Origin: Promethearchaeota archaeon
GTDB taxonomy: Archaea > Asgardarchaeota > Lokiarchaeia > Sigyniarchaeales > SOKP01
Length of the DNA stretch: 57,139 nt
Reading direction: 5' to 3'
NCBI GenBank assembly: GCA_018238625.1
Contig: JABCSY010000012.1
Span: 1-57,139, forward strand
The translations under genes and the position numbers were made by a program. A model generated the notes under the pieces. It saw nothing but the letters and a program-made list of their open reading frames with translations, did not search any database and was not told the DNA's origin. Of the stretch, positions 7,615 through 16,326 are shown in pieces (positions within the stretch are counted from its first letter, which is position 1; every line of letters starts with the position of its first letter).

Positions 7615-9405
7615 TTAAACCCAAAAAAGTTCGAATCCAAATTTTAAAAAAGATAATAGGAAATTACCACCTATAAGAACTAATGCGATAATTCTGATTG
7701 TATTCAACACAATATTTTTAATTCTTTTTTTGTCGTCATACAAATACTCGTAAGAGATTTCAAAAACAGTATTTTTTTCAAGTTTAGTATTTTCTGGCAA
7801 ATTCACTGATACAGTATCTTTATATCCATCGCCTATTTTATCCACTAATTCATAGTTATCTTCGCCTAAAATTATTTCACCACTTTGATCCTCTCTATCG
7901 TCTTTTAAATATATTTTCACATATTCTACTTTTTCTACCCGGTATTCGGTCAATTTACATTCTGTATCAATTCCTTTATATATGAGCTTATCTTTTTTCT
8001 TCTTTTTAGATTTGTAATTTTCACCAAAAATCCAATTTACCAATTCTTTCACGAATCTATCTCCATCAAATATCGGTAAAGGCATCATGTTGAATAATGT
8101 TATACTAAATGCTATGATAAAAAGCCACATAATTTCTCTAAACAAGAAATCTGGCCAGTTTGAGGTAAAAAACTTTGCAATTTCGTTTAGATGCATCCAA
8201 TAGTAAGTACTTTGAACACCCACGAAGACACCTTCAACCTCAACATCTAATATGTAATCAATCCCCGAATTGGAAGTTAGGTTTATGGCTTTTAATGTAA
8301 AACTTGTTAGTAAAATTTCTAATGTGTCGCCGTTGGACTTATTTATTGCAGTTCCATTTACTTTTGTGATTAATATGTTTGTTTTCGTTTCACTGGAAGA
8401 ATTATAGGTAATTCGTAATCCCATACCATCATCCTCATACTCATAATTGATTCCTATATCGTAACGAGGTCCTAAAGTAACATTTTTTTTAGAATAGGAT
8501 TCACTAAAAGGGTTATAAGTTTTAAAAGTTAAATTATCTCCAATTGAAAATTTAATTCTAGTATTATTACTTAATACAGAAGTAAGGCTAATTCCTTGGT
8601 TTAAATCAAGGTTCAAAAAATTAGCATCTGGTTCGCCTGAATTTTTAATAGCAATGATAGCATCTCCTGCTTCAAGAGTACCATTATTGAAGCCTCCATC
8701 TTGCGGTGTTAACACAGTATAAACTTGAGTGACTTGTATGTAAAAAGGAGAAATTATTGTTGGAAAACTAAGAATTAGCAAGAGTGCTAAACCAGCAGTT
8801 AACGCATTTACATAAGTTCCTGCTGCGGCTATTCTAAACCTTGTGTTTCGATGGAACTTTGACGATCTTAATTCTCTTTCATCAATTTCTACAAATGCGC
8901 CAAATCCCACCAGGTAAAACAAGCCAACTCCAAGTACACCAGTAGATTTAATTTCCACACCATCGATGCTAGCCGAAATTCCGTGAGCAAATTCGTGTGT
9001 AGTCATAATAAATAATAATGGTAAAAACAAGTAAAATAAAATAGGAAGATCAATTGTAACTCCAGGGATGAGTGGAACAATAGCATTTTCAATACTTGGT
9101 TGAAATAATAAAGACAGAATATTAGTAAAAAAGAAATAGAAACCAAAAATTGTAAAACCAAACGATACAAATATTCCAATATTCCAAAATATTCTCCACA
9201 GTTTTGGTTTTCTTTTAGAAATGTTTATGATAAAGTTATTCAGCTTTTTAGTTTTAAATAACACCAGTAACGGAAAGAAGAAACTATATGCTTCTTTTTT
9301 ATTTCTTAATAAAAAAACAAATACGATTACGATAATCCAAAACGCTAAGGAAATAATAAACCAAGGATTGAGTAGGAAATCTACAATAATATCAAGTAAA
9401 GTCAT
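7615..9405 (-). CDS. Site-2 protease family intramembrane zinc metalloprotease (M50)
   Basis: A 596-residue polytopic membrane protein. A transmembrane helix lies at residues about 13-33 with more around 75-105 and 122-135. The zinc-binding HEFAH motif sits at 137-141 (MTTHEFAHGISAS), and the second ligand motif N-M-M-P-L-P-I-F-D-G-D near 436-446. Between them, residues about 205-410 contain a large extracytoplasmic region with a PDZ-like part (GDAIIAIKN). A soluble insertion of about 80 residues (TEYRVEKVEYVKIYLKDD) separates the active-site helices from a final C-terminal helix. Family members cleave membrane-bound regulators; the substrate here is unknown. It shares strand and close spacing with the thiolation gene downstream. 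Confidence 0.88.
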   Translation of the reverse strand: MTLLDIIVDFLLNPWFIISLAFWIIVIVFVFLLRNKKEAYSFFFPLLVLFKTKKLNNFIINISKRKPKLWRIFWNIGIFVSFGFTIFGFYFFFTNILSLLFQPSIENAIVPLIPGVTIDLPILFYLFLPLLFIMTTHEFAHGISASIDGVEIKSTGVLGVGLFYLVGFGAFVEIDERELRSSKFHRNTRFRIAAAGTYVNALTAGLALLLILSFPTIISPFYIQVTQVYTVLTPQDGGFNNGTLEAGDAIIAIKNSGEPDANFLNLDLNQGISLTSVLSNNTRIKFSIGDNLTFKTYNPFSESYSKKNVTLGPRYDIGINYEYEDDGMGLRITYNSSSETKTNILITKVNGTAINKSNGDTLEILLTSFTLKAINLTSNSGIDYILDVEVEGVFVGVQSTYYWMHLNEIAKFFTSNWPDFLFREIMWLFIIAFSITLFNMMPLPIFDGDRFVKELVNWIFGENYKSKKKKKDKLIYKGIDTECKLTEYRVEKVEYVKIYLKDDREDQSGEIILGEDNYELVDKIGDGYKDTVSVNLPENTKLEKNTVFEISYEYLYDDKKRIKNIVLNTIRIIALVLIGGNFLLSFLKFGFELFWV

Positions 9406-9510
9406 ATAAGTTTTTTGAGCTCTATTTTATCGAATATCAAGGTTAATTAAGAATAAAAATTAAGTTTATTCTTTTTACTGATATGAGGCAATTTTCTTTA
9501 AAACGAGTAA

Positions 9511-10248
9511 CTAAGGAATTAAATTATTTTTTTTTAAAAACCAATTATTAATCAAGAATTTTTGAGAAAGGTTCTTTTGAGAAAGATAATGATTACTAAT
9601 AGTAGATTTCGGCACCCACACCTCCTTATTATCGAATTCAATTAAAATAGCCTTTTCTGTTTCTCCCAAGATTATTCCATCGACATTACTCAAGTCTTTA
9701 AGGATATCTCCTCGAAGTTTTATTTCAGGAATAAGTTCTTTTTTGTAACAATCAGATTCTTCATTAATTACTTCAATTTTATCCCTATTAGAAAGATCCT
9801 CTTGTTTGAGTTTTATTACTTTATTTTCGTTGCTATTTCTTTTTGGTATCGTCGAATAAGCTATTTTTTCCTTGAGTAAATGGATCAATAATAGCCTTAA
9901 AATTTCCGTTTGAGCAAGATTAAGCATTTTAGAATAAATTCCAATATTAATCCACAATATGTTTGCATCTTCATCTTCCCAACTAAAAGATAACGAAGTT
10001 TTCTTATCCTTGTAAATATGATGACTTTGCCAATTTTGAGTTTGACGATTTAATACTCGCAAGATCATAATTATCTCTTCTAACGAGATTTTTATTATTT
10101 TACCTTCATTGATTGAAGGTTTTTCCCAAATTCCATCAGGTTTTTTTTTAATGCAATGTATAAAAATAAAAGGGTCTGAGCTCGAGGGACTACTCACAAT
10201 CATCCCGGTGTTCTGTCCGAAAAAGCTTTTTGAATGTGAATCCACCAT
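9511..10248 (-). CDS. Uncharacterised protein, possible PC4/whirly-like N-terminal domain and small beta C-terminal domain
   Basis: A 245-residue protein that I do not recognise with certainty. Residues about 10-130 alternate beta-strand segments (FIFIHCIKK, IIKISLEEI, SLSFSWEDE, ILWINIGIYS) with a following amphipathic helix, a layout that resembles small ssDNA-binding PC4/whirly-type domains; this is inference from pattern only. A charged linker (about 140-170) leads to a C-terminal beta domain containing GIILGETEKAILIEF and the phrase KEVWVPKSTI, a short motif seen in many archaeal and bacterial proteins. No catalytic residues stand out. It stands alone, with its promoter region facing the initiator tRNA gene. 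Confidence 0.55.
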   Translation of the reverse strand: MVDSHSKSFFGQNTGMIVSSPSSSDPFIFIHCIKKKPDGIWEKPSINEGKIIKISLEEIIMILRVLNRQTQNWQSHHIYKDKKTSLSFSWEDEDANILWINIGIYSKMLNLAQTEILRLLLIHLLKEKIAYSTIPKRNSNENKVIKLKQEDLSNRDKIEVINEESDCYKKELIPEIKLRGDILKDLSNVDGIILGETEKAILIEFDNKEVWVPKSTISNHYLSQKNLSQKFLINNWFLKKNNLIP

Positions 10249-10404
10249 TTTTTTAAAGAGTTGTGTTTATTTTAAATAATTGTAAGTTAATATATTTTGA
10301 ACTAAAAAAATACCACTAAATCACCATAAAAATGATAAAAAATTAAAAGATAAAAAAATTATATGATCTATAAAAAAGAGTTATTCCCATAAGAAACAAA
10401 CCTT

Positions 10405-10511
10405 AGCGGGGTGGGCTAGCCTGGTTTATGCCGCAGGGCTCATAACCCTGAGAACACTGGTTCAAAAGATTTTGATTGATTTACAACAATCTGAGATTCC
10501 AGTCCCCGCTA
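10405..10511 (+). tRNA. Initiator tRNA-Met (CAT) with a 31-nt T-loop intron
   Basis: The acceptor pairs AGCGGGG with CCCCGCT, then discriminator A. The anticodon arm is CAGGG-CTCATAA-CCCTG, giving anticodon CAT. The A1:U72 pair and the three G:C pairs at the base of the anticodon loop are hallmarks of the archaeal initiator. The T-stem ACTGG/CCAGT encloses 38 nt instead of 7, so a 31-nt insert lies inside the T-loop after TTCAA/TTCAAA. The insert contains AGATT...AATCT, which can form the hairpin of a bulge-helix-bulge intron. CCA is not encoded. Confidence 0.9.
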
Positions 10512-10678
10512 TTTTATTTCATTCTTTATCTTAAACGATATAATCTTTAAAAATGTTAAATGGATTAAAATAAAGAGAAAATTAGTTATATTTAACAATT
10601 AATAATAACGCCTATATTTCATAAAATTTGTTAATATAGTAATCGATTGTATAATAGAAATTTCACATGAGTTAAATT

Positions 10679-11410
10679 ATGAGTGGAACTCAATCTTATG
10701 AGTATTTTCCAGCAATTCGTTGTTGGGTTAAACATCTTTTAGAAGGGAAGTATAACGCTGAAGAAAAGTCATTATTCACGATCTTTGGAGCTCTTAGAAA
10801 AATTCGATTTGTCGCAACAATCACTAATAGAGAAGATTTCGTTAGTAATACATCAACAGGAGATTTAAGCACCAATTTAAGATTCGAACTGGATGATGGA
10901 ACGGGGTTAATTTCTGCTGTCAAGTGGGGTGTTGATTTAGATAAATTTAACGAATTAAATCGAGGAGATGTTGTAGATATTTTAGGACGCGTAGGTTTTT
11001 ATGGCGATACCGTTCAAATTAGTAATATCAAATTGATAAAAAAAGTAAAAGATCCAAATTATATTTTATTACGAGACGCTGAAATAATAAAAAAAATTAA
11101 ATCTGGTGATATCCACGAGATTCCAATTGATTTCGAAACGGAGGAAGAGTTCTCTTTTGATAATGCTTCAGAAGAAATTCGCATAGACAAAATATTTGGA
11201 GAAGAACAGCCTTCAGAAGTTGATAAACTTAAAGAAAAGATTTTTTCGATAATATATGAATATTCTCAAGACGGAAATGGTATAAGTCTTAAAGAATTAC
11301 AATTGAAGTTGCAGATCCCCGAAAATAAACTGAGGACATATATTAACGATTTGGCGATGGAGTCAAGAATTTATCTAACAGAGGAAAATATATATCAAAG
11401 TTATATTTAG
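10679..11410 (+). CDS. OB-fold / winged-helix protein, RPA2-like
   Basis: A 243-residue protein. Residues about 38-125 form an OB fold (RFVATITNRED, LRFELDDGTGLISAVKWG, GDVVDILGRVGFYGDTVQI) of the type found in RPA32/Stn1-like single-strand DNA binders. An acidic linker (about 145-185) leads to a C-terminal winged-helix domain (SIIYEYSQDGNGISLKELQ). This OB-plus-wHTH order is that of eukaryotic RPA32 and its archaeal counterparts. A separate large RPA with several OB folds is encoded at 32.5 kb and is the likely partner. The gene precedes the aIF2-beta cluster on the same strand with about 130 nt between, so co-transcription is uncertain. Confidence 0.75.
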   Translation: MSGTQSYEYFPAIRCWVKHLLEGKYNAEEKSLFTIFGALRKIRFVATITNREDFVSNTSTGDLSTNLRFELDDGTGLISAVKWGVDLDKFNELNRGDVVDILGRVGFYGDTVQISNIKLIKKVKDPNYILLRDAEIIKKIKSGDIHEIPIDFETEEEFSFDNASEEIRIDKIFGEEQPSEVDKLKEKIFSIIYEYSQDGNGISLKELQLKLQIPENKLRTYINDLAMESRIYLTEENIYQSYI

Positions 11411-11537
11411 AAAACAATTCTATCTATAAGCGATTTTTTTGAATTTTCTTTTCAAATAATTTTTTAAAATCGAAAAATTATTTTTGTTAGAATGAATATT
11501 ACATTTAGTAGAAAAAGTAAAAAAAAGGTAAAATAAA

Positions 11538-11951
11538 ATGGATATAAACAATTATCAAGAATTATTAGACGAGGGTTATAAAAATATCCCCGACAACGTA
11601 AAGAAATTGTCTAGATTTGAAATACCAAAAGCTCAGATAAGAATAGAAGCTAAGAATACCTATATTACAAATTTTAATAAAATTATCAATACTTTAAATC
11701 GCGAGCGAAAACATTTCATTGTTGAGTTTTTAAAAAAAATAGGTACGATGGGGGAAATGAGGGGACAGCATCTATTTTTAAAAGGGGTTTATAAAGTCCA
11801 AGCATTGAATCGGATAATTGAATTATATTCTAAAACTTATGTTTTATGCAAAATTTGTAATAAACCGGATACAGAAATTCAAAGAGAAGGGAAAAAAAGA
11901 TTTCTTAAATGCACTGCTTGCGGAGCACATGAAGAAATAAAAGAAAAATAA
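11538..11951 (+). CDS. Translation initiation factor aIF2 beta subunit
   Basis: A 137-residue protein with the compact archaeal aIF2-beta architecture. The N-terminal helix is YQELLDEGYKNIP, the central alpha-beta domain contains RERKHFIVEFLKKIGTMG, and the C-terminal zinc ribbon has CKIC and CTAC pairs. The conserved TYVLCKICNKPDTE segment is diagnostic. With alpha and gamma subunits (not in this window) it delivers initiator Met-tRNA to the 30S subunit. It heads a tightly spaced gene run with DUF424, NMD3, RIO1 and a KH protein, all concerned with translation or ribosome maturation. Confidence 0.93.
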   Translation: MDINNYQELLDEGYKNIPDNVKKLSRFEIPKAQIRIEAKNTYITNFNKIINTLNRERKHFIVEFLKKIGTMGEMRGQHLFLKGVYKVQALNRIIELYSKTYVLCKICNKPDTEIQREGKKRFLKCTACGAHEEIKEK

Positions 11952-11972
11952 ATTTAGTTTAATGATTGCCAG

Positions 11973-12269
11973 ATGAAAGTATATCTTAAAATCCATCGTC
12001 GAAATGGTATCGATACGGTTGCATGTTGCGATGAGTTGTTATTAAACCAAATTTTTATTGAAGGCAATTTAAAAATTGAAATTAGCGATCGTTTTTTTGG
12101 GGGCGATCTTCTAAGCATAGATAAGGCTGTAGAGGTGTTAAAAAAAGCGTTGTACTTTAATATAGTGGGTGAAAATATAACCAATAAAGTAATTGCCCAT
12201 AAAATCCTTTCTAAAGAAGGAGTTAAAAAAATTAATAATATTCCAATGGCAATAAAAATGATGTTTTAA
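11973..12269 (+). CDS. DUF424 family archaeal protein
   Basis: A 98-residue protein matching the small archaeal DUF424 family. The N-terminus MKVYLKIHRRNGIDTVACCDEELLxK-type pattern is followed by LKIEISDRFFGGD and a terminal N-x-V-G-E-N-I-T-N-K-V-I-A segment. Function is unknown. In archaea this family is repeatedly found next to aIF2-beta and NMD3 genes, as here, which suggests a link with translation. It overlaps the NMD3 gene by one base (TAATG), a sign of translational coupling. Confidence 0.85.
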   Translation: MKVYLKIHRRNGIDTVACCDELLLNQIFIEGNLKIEISDRFFGGDLLSIDKAVEVLKKALYFNIVGENITNKVIAHKILSKEGVKKINNIPMAIKMMF

Positions 12270-13186
12270 TGCCTCATAGATTTTGTGCAATATGTGGGAC
12301 GGCTCTAGAAGAAAAAGCACCTTATTTTAGTATGTGCCTTAATTGTTTTCTAAAAGAAAATCCACTATTTGAATTGCCAAAAAGTTTCAGTTTTAAAATG
12401 TGTAGCGATTGCAAGAAATATTCAAAAAAAGAAGAATGGATTGAACCTGCTGAAAATGAATTATTTCCTATTATAGAAGAGGCGATATCTCGATTTTTAT
12501 TAAAATCTCATTTAAAAAAAGATTTAATCACCTTTTCATTCTCATTTGAAGAATTAATATTCACTCAAAAAGATTTATTATCTTCTTTTGATCTTACAAT
12601 AACAGGAAACTTGAGGGAAGATCATAAAATTACTCATCAACAAACGATAAAAATCAAATTAAATTACGAATTATGTAAAAATTGTTCTAATTTAAGAGGG
12701 GGGATGTATTTTTTATCAATTATTCAATTACGGGTAAAAAATGAGAATCAATTTGAGCTTATTAACGAAGTTTTAGATGATATCCTTTATTTTGTAGAAA
12801 ATATCTTTAAAAAAGACGATAAACAATATATTTCAAAAGTGGAAGATCAAAAACTTGGTGCGGATTTGTATTTAAGTACGAATGAATTAATGAAACACGT
12901 AGTTTCATATTTAAAGTCAAAATATAATTTTATACTAAAAAGAACAAAAAAGCTAGTAGGTAGAGATAGTCAAAAGGGAAGAAATCTCTATAGATTAAAA
13001 ACACTTATTAAATTTTTACCAATTAAAAAAAATGACTTTATTTTTATAAATAAATCCAAATATTTTGTAGAAAATATTACCAAAAATAGGGTTTTACTAA
13101 GAGACGAAAACCAAGTTAAACTCATAAAAAACTTTTCTTTTTTTGATGATAACAAATCGTTTAAAAGGATTATGGAGGTGGATTAA
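12269..13186 (+). CDS. NMD3 family ribosome-biogenesis protein
   Basis: A 305-residue archaeal NMD3 homologue. The N-terminal part has paired zinc-binding cysteines: C-x2-C (FCAICG), C-x2-C (MCLNC), C-x2-C (MCSDC) and a later C-x2-C (LCKNC). These are followed by the alpha-beta domain L-R-G-G-M-Y-F-L-S-I-I-Q-L-R-V. In eukaryotes Nmd3 is the 60S export adaptor and binds the large subunit with eIF6; the archaeal protein lacks the export tails and probably acts in late 50S maturation. It starts within the DUF424 stop codon and runs directly into the RIO1 gene. Confidence 0.9.
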   Translation: MPHRFCAICGTALEEKAPYFSMCLNCFLKENPLFELPKSFSFKMCSDCKKYSKKEEWIEPAENELFPIIEEAISRFLLKSHLKKDLITFSFSFEELIFTQKDLLSSFDLTITGNLREDHKITHQQTIKIKLNYELCKNCSNLRGGMYFLSIIQLRVKNENQFELINEVLDDILYFVENIFKKDDKQYISKVEDQKLGADLYLSTNELMKHVVSYLKSKYNFILKRTKKLVGRDSQKGRNLYRLKTLIKFLPIKKNDFIFINKSKYFVENITKNRVLLRDENQVKLIKNFSFFDDNKSFKRIMEVD

Positions 13187-14059
13187 GTGGAGGAAAAAAA
13201 CAATGGCTTTATTGATGAAGATGAGGAAGAACTTGAAAGAGAAGTTTTAAATGATGGTTTTAATAAAAAATTTAACACAAGATTAGATGATTTGGAAAAA
13301 AAGAAGATTGATTCAATAAGAATTAAAAAAATTGATCAGACTAAAAAAAGAGCCACTGTAGATTCTGTTTTTGATGAAAGAATGTATTTACATATAAATA
13401 AATTGTTAAAAACTGGACATTTAGACAGAATTGAGGGGATAATTTCTGCAGGTAAGGAAGCAAATGTTTACCTTGCTTACGGTGAAAATAATCGCGAAGT
13501 TGCGATAAAGATTTATAAGATCGATAGTAACACGTCAAGATGGATGAGAAATTATATTATTGGAGATCCTAGATTTAAAAAAATACCACATAACATATCA
13601 AAAATTATATTTTTATGGGCAAGTAAGGAGTTTAAAAATCTTAAAAGGGCTTATAAATCAGGTTTGAGCGTACCTGAGCCAATATATGTAAAAAATAATA
13701 TTTTAATCATGGAATATATTGGTTTTGGATCAATTCCTGCACCAAAACTTAAAGATATAGCGTTTCCAAAGGAACCTGTTAAACTATTAAATGAAATTCT
13801 TGGTTTTATTAAAACATTATATCAAAATGCAAACTTAGTTCATGGCGATTTATCTGAATTTAATATTTTATATCATAATCAAAAACCAATTGTAATTGAC
13901 ATCTCACAAGCAGTCACTACACATCATCCAAAAGCAGAAGTTTATTTAGTGAGAGATATTAAGAATGTTTTTAATTATTTTGAAAAAATCGGAGTTGAAA
14001 TTCCTAATCCAGAAGATTTTTATTACGAAGTTATAAATTTAGACAAAATAAAAAAATAA
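13187..14059 (+). CDS. rio1: RIO1-type atypical serine kinase
   Basis: A 290-residue RIO-family kinase/ATPase. The nucleotide-binding loop is IISAGKEANVYLA (the RIO STGKEA-type loop), the catalytic loop is HGDLSEFNIL, and the metal-binding loop is VIDISQAV, where the usual DFG is replaced by D-I-S as in RIO1. The flexible loop R-W-M-R-N-Y-I-I-G-D-P-R-F also fits RIO1 rather than RIO2. Rio1 acts late in small-subunit maturation, together with Dim2 and Nob1. The start is GTG, immediately after the NMD3 stop. An acidic N-terminal tail of about 50 residues precedes the domain. Confidence 0.93.
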   Translation: MEEKNNGFIDEDEEELEREVLNDGFNKKFNTRLDDLEKKKIDSIRIKKIDQTKKRATVDSVFDERMYLHINKLLKTGHLDRIEGIISAGKEANVYLAYGENNREVAIKIYKIDSNTSRWMRNYIIGDPRFKKIPHNISKIIFLWASKEFKNLKRAYKSGLSVPEPIYVKNNILIMEYIGFGSIPAPKLKDIAFPKEPVKLLNEILGFIKTLYQNANLVHGDLSEFNILYHNQKPIVIDISQAVTTHHPKAEVYLVRDIKNVFNYFEKIGVEIPNPEDFYYEVINLDKIKK

Positions 14060-14097
14060 GCTTTCATTATCGAATGTACTAAAGTTAAATTAGAACT

Positions 14098-14655
14098 ATG
14101 AAAATAGGAAAAAATAGAATAGCGGTAATAATTGGAAAAAACGGTGAAACTAAACGACAAATTGAAGAGTCACTGGGAGTTAAGATTAATTTGGACAGTG
14201 AGTCTGGAGATTGCGAAGTGAGACCTGTTATAGGGCATCCAAAATATAATCCCCTTAATATCTTCACTGCTCAAAAAATGATTAATGCTATAAACAGAGG
14301 TTTTAACCCAATTAAAGTTATGAAACTTCTAGACGAAACATATGACATAGAAGTTTTTAATTTGTATAGCATATTAGGAAAATCTGAGAAGAAAATAAAA
14401 AGATTGAAAGGAAGGATTATTGGTAGGAATGGTGAAATGAGAAAAGCAATCGAGAGATTTGCGGAGAGTCATGTATCTGTCTATGGGAAAACAGTTTCAA
14501 TCATTTCTGATTATGAGAATTTACAAATAGCAAGAAAAGCAGTAAGTATGATATTGGGTGGGATGCCTCATCACTCAGTACTAAAGTTTTTAGAAAACAA
14601 ATACAACGATAAAAAGAAGGAAGAATTTAAAAAATTATATAAACCTCAATTCTAA
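14098..14655 (+). CDS. KH-domain protein of the Dim2/Pno1 family
   Basis: A 185-residue protein with two KH domains. The first has the GxxG loop in IIGKNGETKRQIEESLGV; the second has RIIGRNGEMRKAIE. The end of the protein, I-L-G-G-M-P-H-H-S-V-L-K-F-L, is the signature of the archaeal/eukaryotic Dim2 (Pno1) family, which guides Nob1 and Rio1 during 3'-end maturation of small-subunit rRNA. The position directly after RIO1 matches the usual archaeal gene order. It closes the translation and ribosome-maturation cluster. Confidence 0.92.
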   Translation: MKIGKNRIAVIIGKNGETKRQIEESLGVKINLDSESGDCEVRPVIGHPKYNPLNIFTAQKMINAINRGFNPIKVMKLLDETYDIEVFNLYSILGKSEKKIKRLKGRIIGRNGEMRKAIERFAESHVSVYGKTVSIISDYENLQIARKAVSMILGGMPHHSVLKFLENKYNDKKKEEFKKLYKPQF

Positions 14656-14706
14656 TCGGCGTTTTTAGCTTTGTTTCACACTGAGTTGAAATAGTTACAA
14701 ACATTA

Positions 14707-15057
14707 CTATAACAATTTCTTGATATTTCCTAATATGTCTTTTCCATAGATAATTTGCTTTATTTCACTTAATAGATTAGAAATAGAGTAAATACTTTCT
14801 TTAACATAAAGCTCCTTATAAGATTCGCTTTTGATTTTATCTAAGTTTATTTCAAAGCTTTTAATCGAAAAACTTTCCTTAGAGTAAGGTTTGAAAATCA
14901 CTATACATCGAGGATACATGCTCTTTTCTCTTAGATATACTGCCCATCCTTCATAAAAATATTTTACCTTGATAGAAAATAAATTTTCCCACTCATATAG
15001 ACTTTTTAAAACTGTACTTACTTCTTTTTGGGTTTTAGAGCAATATTTCGGATCCAT
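14707..15057 (-). CDS. Hypothetical protein
   Basis: A 116-residue protein of unknown function. It is a mix of predicted helix and strand: YEGWAVYLREK and RCIVIFKPYS look like paired strands, and the C-terminal part is helical. No metal ligands, nucleotide-binding loop or membrane segment are visible. It lies between the convergent KH-protein gene and ftsZ, on the same strand as ftsZ and about 50 nt beyond its stop, so co-transcription with ftsZ is possible. Confidence 0.5.
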   Translation of the reverse strand: MDPKYCSKTQKEVSTVLKSLYEWENLFSIKVKYFYEGWAVYLREKSMYPRCIVIFKPYSKESFSIKSFEINLDKIKSESYKELYVKESIYSISNLLSEIKQIIYGKDILGNIKKLL

Positions 15058-15104
15058 ATATTTAATTAAAGAAATGAATTTAAAAAGGAGTATTAAAAAT
15101 TACA

Positions 15105-16211
15105 TCAATCAAAAGCAAGTTCACCGATGTTAAAAATGTCATTTGATAATCCAATTTTTTTATTAGATATGTTTTTGTTATTAAATGATTGAATTGGTGA
15201 TATATCTTGTCCAAAAATCTGCGGTGACTTAATTCCAGTAATAAGGAGCATAACTCTTAAATATCCCTCGAATTCATCGTTTACTCGAGCACCCCAGATT
15301 ACCATTGCATTATTCACATCCATTCTTTCAGAAATCTTTTTTGCTACAGAATTTGCTTCTGCGAGGGTCATATCGTTTCCTCCGCAAATATGAATTAAAG
15401 CACCCTTTGCGCCGTCAATAGATACATCTAATAGTGGTGAGTTGAGTGCGTCTTCAATGGCCTCTTCTACACGGTTACCTTTATTACCTGATTCACCCAC
15501 TCCCACAATTGCTACACCTCCCGTACTTAAAATGGTTCTAACATCAGCAAAGTCTAAATTAATTAGCGAAGGCAAAGAAATTGTTTCAGTTATTCCCTTT
15601 ACCATCGTTGCTAAAACTTCATCGGCGACGCTAAACGCTTCGATGATCGGTAAATCTGGAGCAATGTCTAAAAGGCGATTATTATCGATTACTACTAGTG
15701 TATCCGCATATTTCTTTAATTCATTAAGCCCCATTTGAGCTTTTTCTATTCGTCCTATTTCAGTATCAAACGGTAACGTGACTACACCTACAACTATTGC
15801 CCCCTCAAGTTTAGCTATTTCAGCTACTATAGGAGCACTTCCGGTTCCAGTCCCCCCACCTTCCCCACAAGTAATAAAGACTAAATTAGCTTCTCTTAGT
15901 ATTTTTGTTAAATCTTCACGTGATTCTTCTGCTGCCGCTCTACCAATGTCAGGATTACCGCCTGCACCTAAGCCCCGTGTTAGATTTTTACCAATTAACA
16001 GTTTTATGTGGGCCTCAACGCTTTCTAAGTGTTGGAGATCTGTATTTATCGCTACGCATTTTGCTCCTTTTATTCCTATTTTCATTAACCGATTAATGGT
16101 GTTGTTTCCAGCCCCTCCGCATCCTACAATTTTTATATTAGCGTAACCAAAATTTTCACGAGTTGGTTTAATTACTTCTCTCTTTCGAGCATTTCTTATT
16201 AGAGATTCCAT
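15105..16211 (-). CDS. ftsZ: Cell division protein FtsZ
   Basis: A 368-residue tubulin-superfamily GTPase. It has GCGGAGNNTI at residues 30-39, the tubulin signature GGGTGTG at 118-124, and the T7 catalytic loop NLDFADVRT, which supplies the acidic residues that hydrolyse GTP in the next subunit. The C-terminal activation domain (GALIHICGGNDMTL) is complete and a short variable tail follows. It should polymerise at midcell in division. Many Asgard archaea keep FtsZ as well as ESCRT proteins; no ESCRT gene is visible in this window. Confidence 0.96.
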   Translation of the reverse strand: MESLIRNARKREVIKPTRENFGYANIKIVGCGGAGNNTINRLMKIGIKGAKCVAINTDLQHLESVEAHIKLLIGKNLTRGLGAGGNPDIGRAAAEESREDLTKILREANLVFITCGEGGGTGTGSAPIVAEIAKLEGAIVVGVVTLPFDTEIGRIEKAQMGLNELKKYADTLVVIDNNRLLDIAPDLPIIEAFSVADEVLATMVKGITETISLPSLINLDFADVRTILSTGGVAIVGVGESGNKGNRVEEAIEDALNSPLLDVSIDGAKGALIHICGGNDMTLAEANSVAKKISERMDVNNAMVIWGARVNDEFEGYLRVMLLITGIKSPQIFGQDISPIQSFNNKNISNKKIGLSNDIFNIGELAFD

Positions 16212-16326
16212 TAAAAAACAACAGATTGTTTTGTATGTGTTATAGAAATAATATAAATGAAATTTTAGAATTAATATAATATGCTCATATTATTTGCAAA
16301 TTGCAAAAAAGAACAATTTTAAACTA

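Noticed and set aside
15442..16146. Plus-strand open frames rich in Ser, Pro and Thr opposite ftsZ
   Set aside because: Antisense shadows of the highly conserved ftsZ coding sequence, with no start signal or homology.
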